From contig NZ_CP011047.1 in assembly GCF_000982825.1 (NCBI RefSeq), positions 4,030,001-4,094,000 of the forward strand: 64,000 nt of DNA, read 5' to 3'. The notes below the pieces were generated by a model that had not been told where the DNA came from, made no database searches, and saw only the letters and a program-made list of their open reading frames with translations. Positions within the stretch are counted from its first letter, which is position 1. Each line of letters begins with the position of its first letter. Source of the stretch: Cronobacter sakazakii (lineage in GTDB: Bacteria > Pseudomonadota > Gammaproteobacteria > Enterobacterales > Enterobacteriaceae). Position numbers and translations under genes: made by a program. Shown piece after piece: positions 1 through 8,740 of this stretch.

Positions 1-329
1 TCATCCGCGTGACCTTCAACAGTCACTTTGTAAGACGGGTTGCTACGCAGGAAGTTAGCGTGCGCATCCAGCATTGCAGCGAAGTCAGAACGGATGTCGT
101 ACTTATCCAGATCGAAGTAAACGATGTTGTTCTGCTGCAGCTGCTGCATCTGCAGACGCGCCTGCTCTTCAGAAGACATGTTGCCGCCGTTGCCGTTCAT
201 ACCAGTGCCGGCACCCAGCATGCCTTCGCCGCTCTGGTCATTGCTGGCGTTCTTGTTAGAAGAACACGCTGCGATTGCCATAACAGGCAGAGCGATCATC
301 AGCCCTTTCAGCACTTTATTCAGTTGCAT
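1..329 (-). CDS. pal: Peptidoglycan-associated lipoprotein Pal (partial, 3' end outside window)
   Basis: This is the N-terminal part of Pal, the outer-membrane lipoprotein that anchors the envelope to peptidoglycan and is the OM partner of TolB. The start is the ATG at 329, and about 109 codons are visible before the window ends. Residues 1-21 form a lipoprotein signal peptide ending in a lipobox (AIAAC), so Cys22 would be lipidated. A Gly/Asn/Ser-rich tether follows, and then the start of the OmpA-like domain (VYFDLDKYDIRSD, VEGHADE). The gene lies 34 bp downstream of tolB as the last visible gene of the tol-pal cluster. Identity is certain from the order tolQRAB-pal and the sequence. Confidence 0.97.
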   Translation of the reverse strand, partial: MQLNKVLKGLMIALPVMAIAACSSNKNASNDQSGEGMLGAGTGMNGNGGNMSSEEQARLQMQQLQQNNIVYFDLDKYDIRSDFAAMLDAHANFLRSNPSYKVTVEGHAD

Positions 330-363
330 TTCTTTGATTCCTTTAGTAATCAATTAATTATTA

Positions 364-1659
364 TTACAGATACGGCGACCAGGCAGGCGATTTTACCTGT
401 CCATCAGTTGCCGGAAGACGCGCTTTGAAACGCCCATCTGTAGAAACCAGGTTCAGCACGGATCCCATCCCCTGAGAAGAGCTGTAGATAACCATAGTGC
501 CGTTAGGTGCCAGACTTGGCGTTTCATCCAGGAACGTTGACGACAGCGTCTGTACGCCACCCGTTGCCAGATCCAGTTTAGCGATGTTCTGAGCGCCGCC
601 ATTGGAGCTCACCATCACCATAAATTTACCGTCGGAGCTGATGTCAGCGTCCTGGTTCTGAGAGCCTTCCCAGGTCACACGCTGCGGCGCACCGCCGTTG
701 ATATTGACTTTATACACCTGCGGACGACCAGCCTGGTCAGAGGTATAGGCCAGCGTCTGGCTGTCCGGATACCAGGTCGGCTCGGTGTTGTTACTGCGTC
801 CGTCGGTCACCTGACGGATCTGGCCAGAGCCGATATCCATCACGTACAGGTTCAGGCTGCCGGTTTTAGAGAGTGCGAAAGCCAGTTTGCTGCCATCCGG
901 GGAGAACGCCGGCGCACCGTTGTGGCGCGGGAACGACGCGACCTGACGCACGGCGCCGTTTGCCAGCGTCTGGATAACCAGCGCAGAACGACCGCTTTCA
1001 AAGGTCACGTAAGCAAGCTTGCTGCCATCCGGCGACCATGCCGGAGACATCAGCGGCTGCGGCGAACGGTGTACAACGAACTGGTTGTAACCATCGTAGT
1101 CAGAGACGCGCAGTTCATACGGGAACTGACCGCCGTTGGTCTGAACCACATAAGCGATACGGGTGCGGAAAGCGCCTTTGATGCCGGTCAGCTTCTCAAA
1201 CACTTCGTCGCTCGCAGTATGGCCTGCATAACGCAGCCACTGCTTGTTCACTTTGTAGGAATTCTGAGCAAGCACGGTGCCCGGCGCGCCACCGGTATCT
1301 ACCAGCTGATACGCCACGGTATAGCTGCCGTCGCCGTTCGGCGTCACCTGCCCAACCACGACCGCGTCGATACCAAGCGCAGACCAGGCCGCTGGCTGAA
1401 CTTCCTGTGCCGTCGCAGGCTGCTGCGGCAGACGAGAGCGATCGAGCGGGTTGAATTTACCGCTGTTACGCAGATCCGCCGCCACGATGCCGCCGATATC
1501 TTCAGGCGCAGCACCCGGGCCTGCCCACTTGAACGGCACCACCCCAATCGGACGCGCCGAGTCAACCCCCTGGGTTATCTCGATGCGTACTTCTGCGTGC
1601 AGCACAGCTGCCCACAGCATCAGAAAACTAAATGCTAAACGTAATGCCTGCTTCATCAT
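364..1659 (-). CDS. tolB: Tol-Pal system beta-propeller protein TolB
   Basis: Periplasmic protein of the Tol-Pal complex. It binds Pal at the outer membrane and is released by TolA when proton motive force drives TolQRA, which helps the outer membrane constrict at division. The product is 431 aa (E. coli 430), with a Sec signal peptide at residues 1-22 (cleavage near VLHA-EVRIE). An N-terminal alpha/beta domain follows (about 23-165), and then a six-bladed propeller with repeated SPDGSKLA/WSPDG-type TolB motifs (about 200-431). The mature N-terminal stretch EVRIEITQGVD is the conserved TolA box. The gene lies between tolA, after a 120-bp gap, and pal. Confidence 0.98.
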   Translation of the reverse strand: MMKQALRLAFSFLMLWAAVLHAEVRIEITQGVDSARPIGVVPFKWAGPGAAPEDIGGIVAADLRNSGKFNPLDRSRLPQQPATAQEVQPAAWSALGIDAVVVGQVTPNGDGSYTVAYQLVDTGGAPGTVLAQNSYKVNKQWLRYAGHTASDEVFEKLTGIKGAFRTRIAYVVQTNGGQFPYELRVSDYDGYNQFVVHRSPQPLMSPAWSPDGSKLAYVTFESGRSALVIQTLANGAVRQVASFPRHNGAPAFSPDGSKLAFALSKTGSLNLYVMDIGSGQIRQVTDGRSNNTEPTWYPDSQTLAYTSDQAGRPQVYKVNINGGAPQRVTWEGSQNQDADISSDGKFMVMVSSNGGAQNIAKLDLATGGVQTLSSTFLDETPSLAPNGTMVIYSSSQGMGSVLNLVSTDGRFKARLPATDGQVKSPAWSPYL

Positions 1660-1779
1660 ATCTCCCTTATCTGGACTCAGAGCCCACGATAATTTAGCAG
1701 AATGTTAACAAACTCAAAGATAGACAACCACATCACACACCGGCTTAAACCGGACAGTGAAGCCCGGTTTTACCGGAAA

Positions 1780-3048
1780 TCACTGCGGTTTGAAAAGCAA
1801 CGGCGCGTTTTTAAAGACTTCATAAACAGCCTGGCTCGGCGGCTTAGGAATCTTCGCCTGTCGGGCGGCGGAAATGGCTGCCTGGCAAAGCGCAGGATCG
1901 CCCCCTTCCGACTGGATATCCAGCAGTAAGCCATCCGGTGCAAGTTTAATACGCAGCGTACAGGTTTTGCCTGAATACGATGACGCATCGTAGAACTTGC
2001 TTTCAATGGCCGACTTTATCTGCGAGGCGTAGCCATTGATTTCAGCGCCGCTGGCACCGTTGTTCTTACTATTACCGCTTCCCGCCGGCGCTGCATTACT
2101 GCCTTTCGCCCCGCCGCCGGTTTTCGGCGCATTCTTACCTGAGCTGAGATCGCCAAGCAGATCGTCAACGCCTTCCGCCGCGGCCGCTTTCTCTGCAGCG
2201 GCTTTCGCAGCTGCGGCTTTCTTCGCCGCCGCTTTTTCGGCGGCCGCTTTCTTATCAGCAGCGGCTTTTTCCGCGGCTGCTTTTTTCTCTGCCGCCGCTT
2301 TCTCTGCCGCCGCTTTCTCTGCAGCAGCTTTTTCGGCCGCCGCGGCTTTTTCTGCTGCCGCTTTTTCGGCTGCCGCCTTCTTAGCAGCCTCAGCGGCCGC
2401 TTTCTTCTCGGCGTCCTGCTGGGCTTTTTTCGCCGCATCGGCAGCCGCTTTTTTCTCTGCTTCTTCCTGCGCTTTCTTCGCGGCAGCGGCGGCTTTAGCG
2501 GCCTCCTCCTGCGCTTTTTTCTGCGCGTCGGCAGCGGCTTTCTTCGCCGCTTCTTCCGCGGCTTTCGCCTGAGCGTCAGCTTTCGCTTTTGCGTCTGCTG
2601 CGGCTTTAGCTGCCGCCTCTTCCGCCTGCTTTTGCTGTTCCTGCGCGCGCTTCGCGGCTTCTTCAGCCTGTTTCTGCTGTTCCGCCTGCTGCTGCGCTTT
2701 CTCCTGCGCCTCAAGGCGCTCCTGCTCAAGCTTTTTCAGGCGTTCTTGTTCGGCGGCCTGTTTCTCACGCAGTTCCTCCGCCTGCTGCTGCGCCTGTTTC
2801 TCGCGCTGTTCGGCGGCTTGTTTAGCGCTTGCCTGCTGTTGCTGCTGGCGGTTGTACTGCTGCACTACCGCACCGGGATCGACCATCACGGCGTCGATAG
2901 CCGATCCGCCGCCGCCGCCCGCCGCGTCTTCATTGATATGCTCATCGAACGAACTCCAGATCAGCAGTGCAATGAGCAATACATGCAGCACTACGGAAAT
3001 GATGATCGCGCGTTTCAGCTTATCGTTTTGTTCGGTTGCCTTTGCCAC
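1780..3048 (-). CDS. tolA: Tol-Pal inner-membrane protein TolA
   Basis: TolA spans the periplasm from the inner membrane to TolB/Pal and carries energy from TolQR. It is also the entry point for group A colicins and filamentous phage. The product is 422 aa (E. coli 421). A single N-terminal TM helix (about 14-34, IIISVVLHVLLIALLIW) holds the SHLS-like TolQ/R contact region (SVVLH). A Gly-rich hinge precedes a long helical domain II (about 70-300) made of repeated Lys/Ala/Glu blocks of the AAAEK type. C-terminal domain III (about 320-422) carries paired cysteines (CTLRIKL, ALCQAA). The low-complexity DNA of domain II opens long spurious frames on both strands. Confidence 0.97.
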   Translation of the reverse strand: MAKATEQNDKLKRAIIISVVLHVLLIALLIWSSFDEHINEDAAGGGGGSAIDAVMVDPGAVVQQYNRQQQQQASAKQAAEQREKQAQQQAEELREKQAAEQERLKKLEQERLEAQEKAQQQAEQQKQAEEAAKRAQEQQKQAEEAAAKAAADAKAKADAQAKAAEEAAKKAAADAQKKAQEEAAKAAAAAKKAQEEAEKKAAADAAKKAQQDAEKKAAAEAAKKAAAEKAAAEKAAAAEKAAAEKAAAEKAAAEKKAAAEKAAADKKAAAEKAAAKKAAAAKAAAEKAAAAEGVDDLLGDLSSGKNAPKTGGGAKGSNAAPAGSGNSKNNGASGAEINGYASQIKSAIESKFYDASSYSGKTCTLRIKLAPDGLLLDIQSEGGDPALCQAAISAARQAKIPKPPSQAVYEVFKNAPLLFKPQ

Positions 3049-3087
3049 TCTCGGTTTCCAAAACTTATAGCCCTGTCAGGCGGTGGA

Positions 3088-3516
3088 TCAGATAGGCTGC
3101 GTCATCAAGCCGACAGATTTCACGCCAGCCTGATGTAACAGGTTCAGCGCTTTAATAATCTCGTCGTAAGGAACCTCTTTGGCGCCACCGATTAAAAAGA
3201 CCGTTTTTGGATTTTCCTGCAGGCGACGCTGCGCCTCGGCAACAATTTGCTCAGCAGGCAGTTGATCCATACGATCTTTTTCCACCACCACGCTGTACTG
3301 ACCCACGCCGGAGACTTCAATAATCACCGGCGGGTTGTCATTGCTGCTGACGGTCTGGGAATCCGTGGCGTCCGGCAAATCCACTTCCACGCTCTGGGTG
3401 ATGATGGGCGCTGTCGCCATAAAAATCAGCAGCAGCACCAGCAGCACGTCCAGCAGCGGGACAATGTTGATTTCAGATTTCAGATCACGACGACCACGTC
3501 CACGTGTTCTGGCCAT
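3088..3516 (-). CDS. tolR: Tol-Pal proton-channel subunit TolR
   Basis: ExbD/TolR-family protein that forms the proton channel with TolQ and powers TolA. It has 142 aa, the same as E. coli. The protein has a basic cytoplasmic N-terminus, one TM helix at about 18-38 with the protonatable Asp23 (VPLLDVLL), and a periplasmic dimerisation domain to the end. The gene starts 3 nt after the tolQ stop, and tolA follows after 39 nt, so tolQRA are transcribed and probably translated together. Confidence 0.97.
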   Translation of the reverse strand: MARTRGRGRRDLKSEINIVPLLDVLLVLLLIFMATAPIITQSVEVDLPDATDSQTVSSNDNPPVIIEVSGVGQYSVVVEKDRMDQLPAEQIVAEAQRRLQENPKTVFLIGGAKEVPYDEIIKALNLLHQAGVKSVGLMTQPI

Positions 3517-3519
3517 GAC

Positions 3520-4218
3520 TTACCCCTTGTTGCTTTCGGTGCTGGTGCTGGTGAAAGCCTGGCGATGCAGGATAGCCGTGAACTCTTCCATAAAGTTGTC
3601 GTAATTCAGCTCCAGCTTGTTCACGCGCTGGTTCAGACGGTTGTAGGCCATTACCGCCGGGATTGCGGCGAACAGACCAATTGCCGTCGCGATAAGCGCT
3701 TCCGCGATACCCGGCGCCACCATTTGCAACGTCGCCTGCTTCACCGCGCCCAGCGCGATAAAGGCGTGCATGATCCCCCACACGGTGCCGAACAGACCGA
3801 TGTACGGGCTGATGGAACCTACTGTGCCGAGGAACGGGATATGCGTTTCGAGGGTTTCAAGCTCGCGATTCATCGAAATACGCATCGCGCGCGACGCCCC
3901 TTCGACAATCGCTTCCGGCGCATGGCTGTTAGCGCGATGCAGACGAGCAAACTCTTTAAAACCCGCGTAGAAGATCTGCTCGGAGCCGGAGAGATTTTCA
4001 CGACGCCCCTGGCTCTCCTGATACAGGCGAGAAAGTTCGATGCCCGACCAGAATTTATCTTCAAAGGCTTCCGCTTCACGCGACGCGGCATTGAGGATGC
4101 GCGTTCGCTGAATGATGATGGCCCAGGACGCGATTGAAAAACCAATCAAAATCAACATGATAAGTTTAACCAGAAGACTTGCCTTCAGGAACAAATCAAG
4201 GATATTCATGTCAGTCAC
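3520..4218 (-). CDS. tolQ: Tol-Pal proton-channel subunit TolQ
   Basis: MotA/TolQ/ExbB-family inner-membrane protein that forms, with TolR, the pmf-driven motor of the Tol-Pal machine. It has 232 aa (E. coli 230) and starts MTDMNILDLF. There are three TM segments (about 17-37, 138-160 and 171-193) with a large cytoplasmic loop between the first and second. The ATG overlaps the ybgC stop by 4 nt, which points to translational coupling. Confidence 0.97.
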   Translation of the reverse strand: MTDMNILDLFLKASLLVKLIMLILIGFSIASWAIIIQRTRILNAASREAEAFEDKFWSGIELSRLYQESQGRRENLSGSEQIFYAGFKEFARLHRANSHAPEAIVEGASRAMRISMNRELETLETHIPFLGTVGSISPYIGLFGTVWGIMHAFIALGAVKQATLQMVAPGIAEALIATAIGLFAAIPAVMAYNRLNQRVNKLELNYDNFMEEFTAILHRQAFTSTSTESNKG

Positions 4219-4619
4219 TGCTTGAACTCCGCGACAATAGACTTGGGAAGCGCACGAGGCTTCATTAAGAGTGGATCAACGCAGACAATCAGCACCTCGG
4301 CTTCATTGAGGAGCTGGTTTTCCGCGTTAACAATCCGTTGCCTGAACACCATGGAGGTGCCACGCAGCGTTGTAATTTCGGTCTGGACTTCGAGCATATC
4401 GTCGAGTCGGGCAGGCGCAAGATATTCAAGCGACATCCTGCGAACCACAAAGGCTACTCGCTCCGCCAGTAAATCTTGCTGACTAAAGTGGTGGTGGCGC
4501 AGCATCTCTGTGCGTGCTCTTTCATAAAAGGCGACGTAACTGGCGTGATAAACCACACCACCGGCGTCGGTGTCTTCGTAATAGACACGAACCGACCATC
4601 GAAACAGCGTTGTGCTCAC
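4215..4619 (-). CDS. ybgC: Acyl-CoA thioesterase YbgC (Tol-Pal operon)
   Basis: Hot-dog-fold thioesterase of the 4-hydroxybenzoyl-CoA thioesterase type. It has 134 aa and hydrolyses short-chain acyl-CoA in vitro; in E. coli it has been linked to acyl carrier protein and phospholipid enzymes at the inner membrane. The catalytic Asp18 lies in YYEDTDAGGVVYHASY, the family signature. It is the first gene of ybgC-tolQRAB-pal and overlaps tolQ by 4 nt. Its promoter should lie in the 130-bp gap behind it, but I did not assign one. Confidence 0.96.
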   Translation of the reverse strand: MSTTLFRWSVRVYYEDTDAGGVVYHASYVAFYERARTEMLRHHHFSQQDLLAERVAFVVRRMSLEYLAPARLDDMLEVQTEITTLRGTSMVFRQRIVNAENQLLNEAEVLIVCVDPLLMKPRALPKSIVAEFKQ

Positions 4620-4710
4620 TCTACATCCCGGTAATGCAAATAAACGCTGCTACTATACGCAAGTGAATGTGGGTTGGGAATGGGGAGAAGTAAACGGAGA
4701 GTAAATATTT

Positions 4711-4730
4711 ATGGGCTCCTGAAAGCCCAT
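4711..4730 (-). terminator. Hairpin between ybgE and ybgC
   Basis: A 6-bp perfect inverted repeat (ATGGGC / GCCCAT) with an 8-nt loop lies just downstream of the cyd operon. On the minus strand it is followed only by AAATATTT, with no proper U tract. It could be a weak terminator or processing hairpin separating the cyd and tol transcripts. Confidence 0.3.
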
Positions 4731-4752
4731 AGAATCACTGATGTTGCCGCGT

Positions 4753-5046
4753 TCAGGCGAAGAAAAAAATCAACCCGGCCAGCATCACCAGAAAGGCGAT
4801 CAGCGGACAGAAAATGCCTTGCCAGTGGACAGCGCGCAGACGAAAACCCACGCCGTGAATCACACCCGCGCAGACGGCCCACATCAGGAACAAGCCCTGC
4901 CAGATTTCAAGACCGCTGGTCTTCGCCGCGAAGCGCGACGGGTCCCAGAAGATGCAACCCGCCAGCACCAGCGCCATGATTAAGGAAAGAGCCCTTAGCG
5001 GGCTCTTATCCATCAGCGCGTAAAGCGCGGTAATGAGGCGTTTCAT
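4753..5046 (-). CDS. ybgE: Cyd operon protein YbgE
   Basis: Small inner-membrane protein of the cytochrome bd operon, 97 aa as in E. coli, with three predicted TM helices (about 18-37, 46-66 and 76-96). Its function is unsettled. The ATG at 5046 overlaps the cydX TGA by one base (TGATG), suggesting coupled translation. A GTG one codon upstream (5049) would also be in frame, but the ATG matches the family length. Confidence 0.93.
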   Translation of the reverse strand: MKRLITALYALMDKSPLRALSLIMALVLAGCIFWDPSRFAAKTSGLEIWQGLFLMWAVCAGVIHGVGFRLRAVHWQGIFCPLIAFLVMLAGLIFFFA

Positions 5047-5159
5047 CACGACTCGACTTTACCGGCTTTGGTCGCTTCGACATGTTCCAGCGCCAGCGCG
5101 GTAATGATCCCGAAAGCACAGGCCAGAAGCGTTCCGAGAATCCAGGCGAAATACCACAT
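5046..5159 (-). CDS. cydX: Cytochrome bd-I small subunit CydX
   Basis: This 37-residue single-TM protein (MWYFAWILGTLLACAF..., acidic/basic tail) is the third subunit of cytochrome bd-I and is needed for stable haem binding and oxidase activity. The start is the ATG at 5159, preceded on the minus strand by AAGGAGCTGACT. It sits 13 bp after cydB and overlaps ybgE by one base. Longer in-frame extensions upstream lie within cydB and are not credible. Confidence 0.95.
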   Translation of the reverse strand: MWYFAWILGTLLACAFGIITALALEHVEATKAGKVES

Positions 5160-5172
5160 AGTCAGCTCCTTA

Positions 5173-6312
5173 TTAGTACAGAGAATGCGTGTTGCTTTCG
5201 ATATGCTCTTTGGTGATGCGACCAAACATTTTCCAGTAACACCAGGTGGTGTAGAGCAAAATAATCGGTACGAACACCGCGGCGACATAGGTCATCACGG
5301 TCAGCGTCAGCTGGCTGGAGGTCGCGTCCCACATCGTCAGGCTGGCGTTCAGCATAGTGCTGGACGGCATGATGAACGGGAACATCGCGATACCGGCAGT
5401 CAGGATAACGCAGGCGAGCGTCAGTGAAGAGAACACAAACGCCCAGGCGCCTTTCTCCAGACGCGACGCCAGCACGGTCAGCAGCGGCAGCACGACGCCC
5501 AGCGCAGGGATCGCCCACAGAGCCGGCATGTTGTTAAAGTTAGCAAACCAGGCACCCGCCTGACGAACCACTTCTTTATTCATCGGGTTAGAGGCTGCAC
5601 GCGGATCGATAGCGGATGTCACCACATAGCCATCAATACCGTACATCACCCAGACGCCCGCCAGCACGAAGCAGACCATCATCACCAGGGCTGAAATCTG
5701 CGCGGTGGTGCGGGAACGCAGGTGCAGCTCACCGGTGGTACGCATCTGCAGATAAGTCGCGCCCTGCGTCAGGATCATCGCCACGCTCACAACACCTGCC
5801 AGCAAGCCAAACGGGTTCAGCAGCTGGAAGAAGTTACCGGTGTAGAACATACCCTGATATTTATCAAAGTGGAACGGCACGCCCTGCAGCAGGTTACCGA
5901 ACGCCACACCAATCACCAGCGGCGGCACGAAGCTACCGGCGAACACGCCCCAGTCCCACATGTTACGCCAGCGCATATCTTCAATCTTCGAGCGGTAGTC
6001 AAAACCGACCGGACGGAAGAACAGCGAGGCGAGCACCAGGATCATCGCGACATAAAAACCAGAGAATGCGGCGGCATACACCAGCGGCCAGGCCGCGAAC
6101 AGCGCGCCGCCTGCGGTAATAAGCCATACCTGGTTGCCGTCCCAGTGCGGCGCGATGGAGTTAATCATCACGCGGCGCTCGGTATCGGTGCGTCCCAGGA
6201 TGCGGGTCAGCATGCCGACCCCCATATCAAAGCCATCGGTAACCGCAAAACCAATCAGCAGAATGCCAACCAGCAGCCACCAGACCAAACGTAGTACTTC
6301 ATAATCGATCAT
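5173..6312 (-). CDS. cydB: Cytochrome bd-I ubiquinol oxidase subunit II
   Basis: Structural partner of CydA in the high-affinity quinol oxidase used at low oxygen. It has 379 aa, the same as E. coli, with eight to nine TM helices. The family signature GFAVTDGFDMGVGML is near residue 22, and WDGNQVWLITAGGALFAAWP is near 57. The gene starts 15 bp after the cydA stop and is followed by cydX. Confidence 0.98.
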   Translation of the reverse strand: MIDYEVLRLVWWLLVGILLIGFAVTDGFDMGVGMLTRILGRTDTERRVMINSIAPHWDGNQVWLITAGGALFAAWPLVYAAAFSGFYVAMILVLASLFFRPVGFDYRSKIEDMRWRNMWDWGVFAGSFVPPLVIGVAFGNLLQGVPFHFDKYQGMFYTGNFFQLLNPFGLLAGVVSVAMILTQGATYLQMRTTGELHLRSRTTAQISALVMMVCFVLAGVWVMYGIDGYVVTSAIDPRAASNPMNKEVVRQAGAWFANFNNMPALWAIPALGVVLPLLTVLASRLEKGAWAFVFSSLTLACVILTAGIAMFPFIMPSSTMLNASLTMWDATSSQLTLTVMTYVAAVFVPIILLYTTWCYWKMFGRITKEHIESNTHSLY

Positions 6313-6327
6313 TTTACGTCTCCTCGC

Positions 6328-7896
6328 TTAGCGTGCCGGCTGAGAAGCCACAGTGGACTGCTCGAAGTGGTAGCGACCCGTTTTCAGGCTGCTCGGCCCC
6401 AGGCGGGCGAATTTGAACATCAGGAACAGTTCTGCCACCAGGAAGAGCGTATACAAGCCGCAGATAAGCACCATCGAGAAGAGGATGTCGCCTGAAGACA
6501 GGTTAGAGTGCGCCACGGCGGTCGGCAGGACTTCACCGATAGCCCACGGCTGACGGCCATACTCCGCCACAAACCAGCCCGATTCCACCGCGATCCACGG
6601 CAGCGGAATGCCGTAAAACGCCGCGCGCAGGAGCCATTTTTTATCGCCGATACGGTTGCGAATAACCGACCAGAACGACGCGCCGATAATCAGAAGCATC
6701 AGAATGCCGCACAGCACCATGATACGGAACGAGAAGTACAGCGGCGCCACGCTCGGAATAGAATCCTGCGTCGCTTTCTGGATCTGCGCTTCGGTCGCTT
6801 CAGCCACGTTATCGGTATAACGCTTCAGCAGCAGGCCATAACCGAGGTCTTTCTTCACGCTGTTAAACTCATCGCGAAGCGCCTGGTCGTTAGAGCCGGA
6901 ACGCAGTTGCTCCAGCAGCGCGTACGCTTTCATCCCGTTACGGATGCGCGCTTCATGCTGCACCAGCAGATCTTTAAGACCAATCACCGGCGTATCCACA
7001 GAGCGGGTGGCGATAATGCCAAGCGCATAAGGGATTTGAATCGCGAAGCGGTTTTCCTGGGTTTTCTGATCCGGGATACCAAACAGCGTAAACGCGGCCG
7101 GTGCCGGCTGGGTTTCCCACTCGGCTTCGATAGCGGCCAGTTTGGTTTTCTGCACGTCGCCCATTTCGTAACCAGATTCGTCACCCAGCACGATAACGGA
7201 AAGCACCGCCGCCATGCCGAAGCTCGCCGCGATAGCGAAAGAGCGTTTAGCGAAGGCGAAATCGCGGCCTTTCAGCATGTACCACGCGCTGATACCCAGA
7301 ATGAACATCGCGCCGGTGCAGTAGCCTGCGGCCACCGTGTGAACGAATTTCACCTGCGCAACCGGGTTCAACACCAGCTCGGAGAAGCTCACCATCTCCA
7401 TGCGCATGGTTTCGAAGTTGAAATCAGACGCGATCGGGTTCTGCATCCAGCCGTTCGCCACCAGAATCCACAATGCGGAGAGGTTGGAGCCCAGCGCCAC
7501 CAGCCAGGTAACGGCCATGTGCTGCACTTTGCTCAGGCGATCCCAGCCGAAGAAGAACAGGCCGACGAACGTTGATTCAAGGAAGAATGCCATCAGGCCT
7601 TCGATAGCCAGCGGGGCACCGAAGATATCGCCTACATAGTGTGAATAGTAAGACCAGTTAGTCCCGAACTGGAACTCCATGGTCAAGCCGGTCGCCACGC
7701 CCAGTGCGAAGTTGATACCAAACAACTTGCCCCAGAACTTGGTCATGTCTTTATAGATTTGTTTACCAGAGAGGACGTAGACCGTTTCCATAATGGCCAG
7801 CAGGAACGCCATACCGAGCGTCAGCGGCACAAAAAGGAAGTGGTACATCGCGGTCAAGGCAAACTGTAAGCGCGACAGTTCGACTATATCTAACAT
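6328..7896 (-). CDS. cydA: Cytochrome bd-I ubiquinol oxidase subunit I
   Basis: Haem-bearing subunit that oxidises quinol and reduces O2 to water at low oxygen tension. It is 522 aa, as in E. coli, when started at MLDIVELSRLQ (ATG 7896). An upstream in-frame start would add 14 residues with no support. His19 (AMYHFL) is a haem ligand position, and the periplasmic Q-loop lies at about 220-370. First gene of cydABX-ybgE. Its upstream region holds an FNR-type site at 8238-8251 and, further out, a whole IS1. Confidence 0.98.
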   Translation of the reverse strand: MLDIVELSRLQFALTAMYHFLFVPLTLGMAFLLAIMETVYVLSGKQIYKDMTKFWGKLFGINFALGVATGLTMEFQFGTNWSYYSHYVGDIFGAPLAIEGLMAFFLESTFVGLFFFGWDRLSKVQHMAVTWLVALGSNLSALWILVANGWMQNPIASDFNFETMRMEMVSFSELVLNPVAQVKFVHTVAAGYCTGAMFILGISAWYMLKGRDFAFAKRSFAIAASFGMAAVLSVIVLGDESGYEMGDVQKTKLAAIEAEWETQPAPAAFTLFGIPDQKTQENRFAIQIPYALGIIATRSVDTPVIGLKDLLVQHEARIRNGMKAYALLEQLRSGSNDQALRDEFNSVKKDLGYGLLLKRYTDNVAEATEAQIQKATQDSIPSVAPLYFSFRIMVLCGILMLLIIGASFWSVIRNRIGDKKWLLRAAFYGIPLPWIAVESGWFVAEYGRQPWAIGEVLPTAVAHSNLSSGDILFSMVLICGLYTLFLVAELFLMFKFARLGPSSLKTGRYHFEQSTVASQPAR

Positions 7897-8237
7897 CTTG
7901 ACTCCTTGCTCCTCGCATGAAGACTTCGAGCGTGACACTTTTTAAAGCGCCACAACGCATGCCCCAATACCAATGACATTTGCTCCCGTCAGCCTTGCTT
8001 AAATCACTGCGTGTATTTGTGAAAAAGTAATGGCGAAAGGTTACAAATAAGTTAAAAGAATTCCAAATTGATTCGGCGAATATTTTACGCTGCAATCCAG
8101 GGATAATAAATAGATTTACTTATCCCTTTATTTGCGTTTTACGACGGCGATCAATTTATACCCAAAACGCCGTGTAAATACCAGATTGATCGACCGCAAT
8201 TTAGCGCCTTCTCCAGATTTTTTTCAAGCTAAAAACT

Positions 8238-8251
8238 TTGATTAAAATCAG
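8238..8251. promoter_or_regulatory. FNR-type binding site upstream of cydA
   Basis: TTGATTAAAATCAG matches the FNR consensus TTGAT-N4-ATCAA at 9 of 10 defined bases. Its centre is about 348 bp upstream of the cydA ATG, close to where the upstream FNR site of the E. coli cydA P1 promoter lies. Binding is inferred. Confidence 0.6.
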
Positions 8252-8400
8252 TTTTTGTACCTATTGTTAATTATGTTTCACCCCGAATGGGTTAAGTGAA
8301 AATAATGTTAACGATAAGTGTTTTTTTAACGTAGCGCGGGTTATAAAAGCGCTGCCAATAATAAACCCACGTTATTTTAGTCAATCCTGACATGAGATAT

Positions 8401-8409
8401 TAATCACAC
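8401..8409. repeat. IS1 target-site duplication, left copy
   Basis: The 9-mer TAATCACAC directly abuts the IS1 left end and is repeated exactly at 9178-9186. A 9-bp duplication is the usual product of IS1 insertion. Confidence 0.95.
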
Positions 8410-8464
8410 GGTGATGCTGCCAACTTACTGATTTAGTGTATGATGGTGTTTTTGAGGTGCTCCA

Positions 8465-8740
8465 GTGGCTTCTGTTTCTATCAGCTGTCCCTCCTGTTCA
8501 GCTACTGACGGGGTGGTGCGTAACGGCAAAAGCACCGCCGGACATCAGCGCTATCTCTGCTCTCACTGCCGTAAAACATGGCAACTGCAGTTCACTTACA
8601 CCGCTTCTCAACCCGGTACGCACCAGAAAATCATTGATATGGCCATGAATGGCGTTGGATGCCGGGCAACCGCCCGCATTATGGGCGTTGGCCTCAACAC
8701 GATTTTCCGCCATTTAAAAAACTCAGGCCGCAGTCGGTAA
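8465..8740 (+). CDS. insA: IS1 protein InsA
   Basis: InsA, 91 aa, carries an N-terminal zinc finger (CPSC...CSHC) and a helix-turn-helix. It binds the IS1 ends and represses the element's promoter. Near its end the run TTTAAAAAAC (A6C at 8716-8722) is the -1 slippery site by which ribosomes enter the InsB frame and make the InsAB' transposase. Intact. Confidence 0.97.
   Translation: MASVSISCPSCSATDGVVRNGKSTAGHQRYLCSHCRKTWQLQFTYTASQPGTHQKIIDMAMNGVGCRATARIMGVGLNTIFRHLKNSGRSR

Larger units (their letters stand above)
7897..8409. promoter_or_regulatory. cydA upstream regulatory region (gene-free)
   Basis: A 513-bp AT-rich stretch between the cydA start and the IS1 left end, with no ORF of note. 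It should contain the cyd promoters, which in E. coli are controlled by ArcA and FNR over several hundred base pairs. One strong FNR-like site is listed separately. A weaker half-site (TTGATCGACCGCAA) lies at 8186-8199, about 52 bp closer to cydA. Confidence 0.7.

Noticed and set aside
1660..1779. Palindromic CCGG stretches between tolA and tolB as a terminator
   Set aside because: Stems are short, there is no U tract, and a terminator here would cut off tolB and pal. At most a weak structure.
2016..2729. Arg/Lys-rich frame and the antisense Ala/Phe-rich frame inside tolA
   Set aside because: Both arise from the low-complexity Lys/Ala/Glu repeat of TolA domain II read in other frames.
8659..8740. 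insA/insB overlap as a disabling frameshift
   Set aside because: The overlap and the A6C run are the normal programmed -1 frameshift of IS1, so the element is intact.
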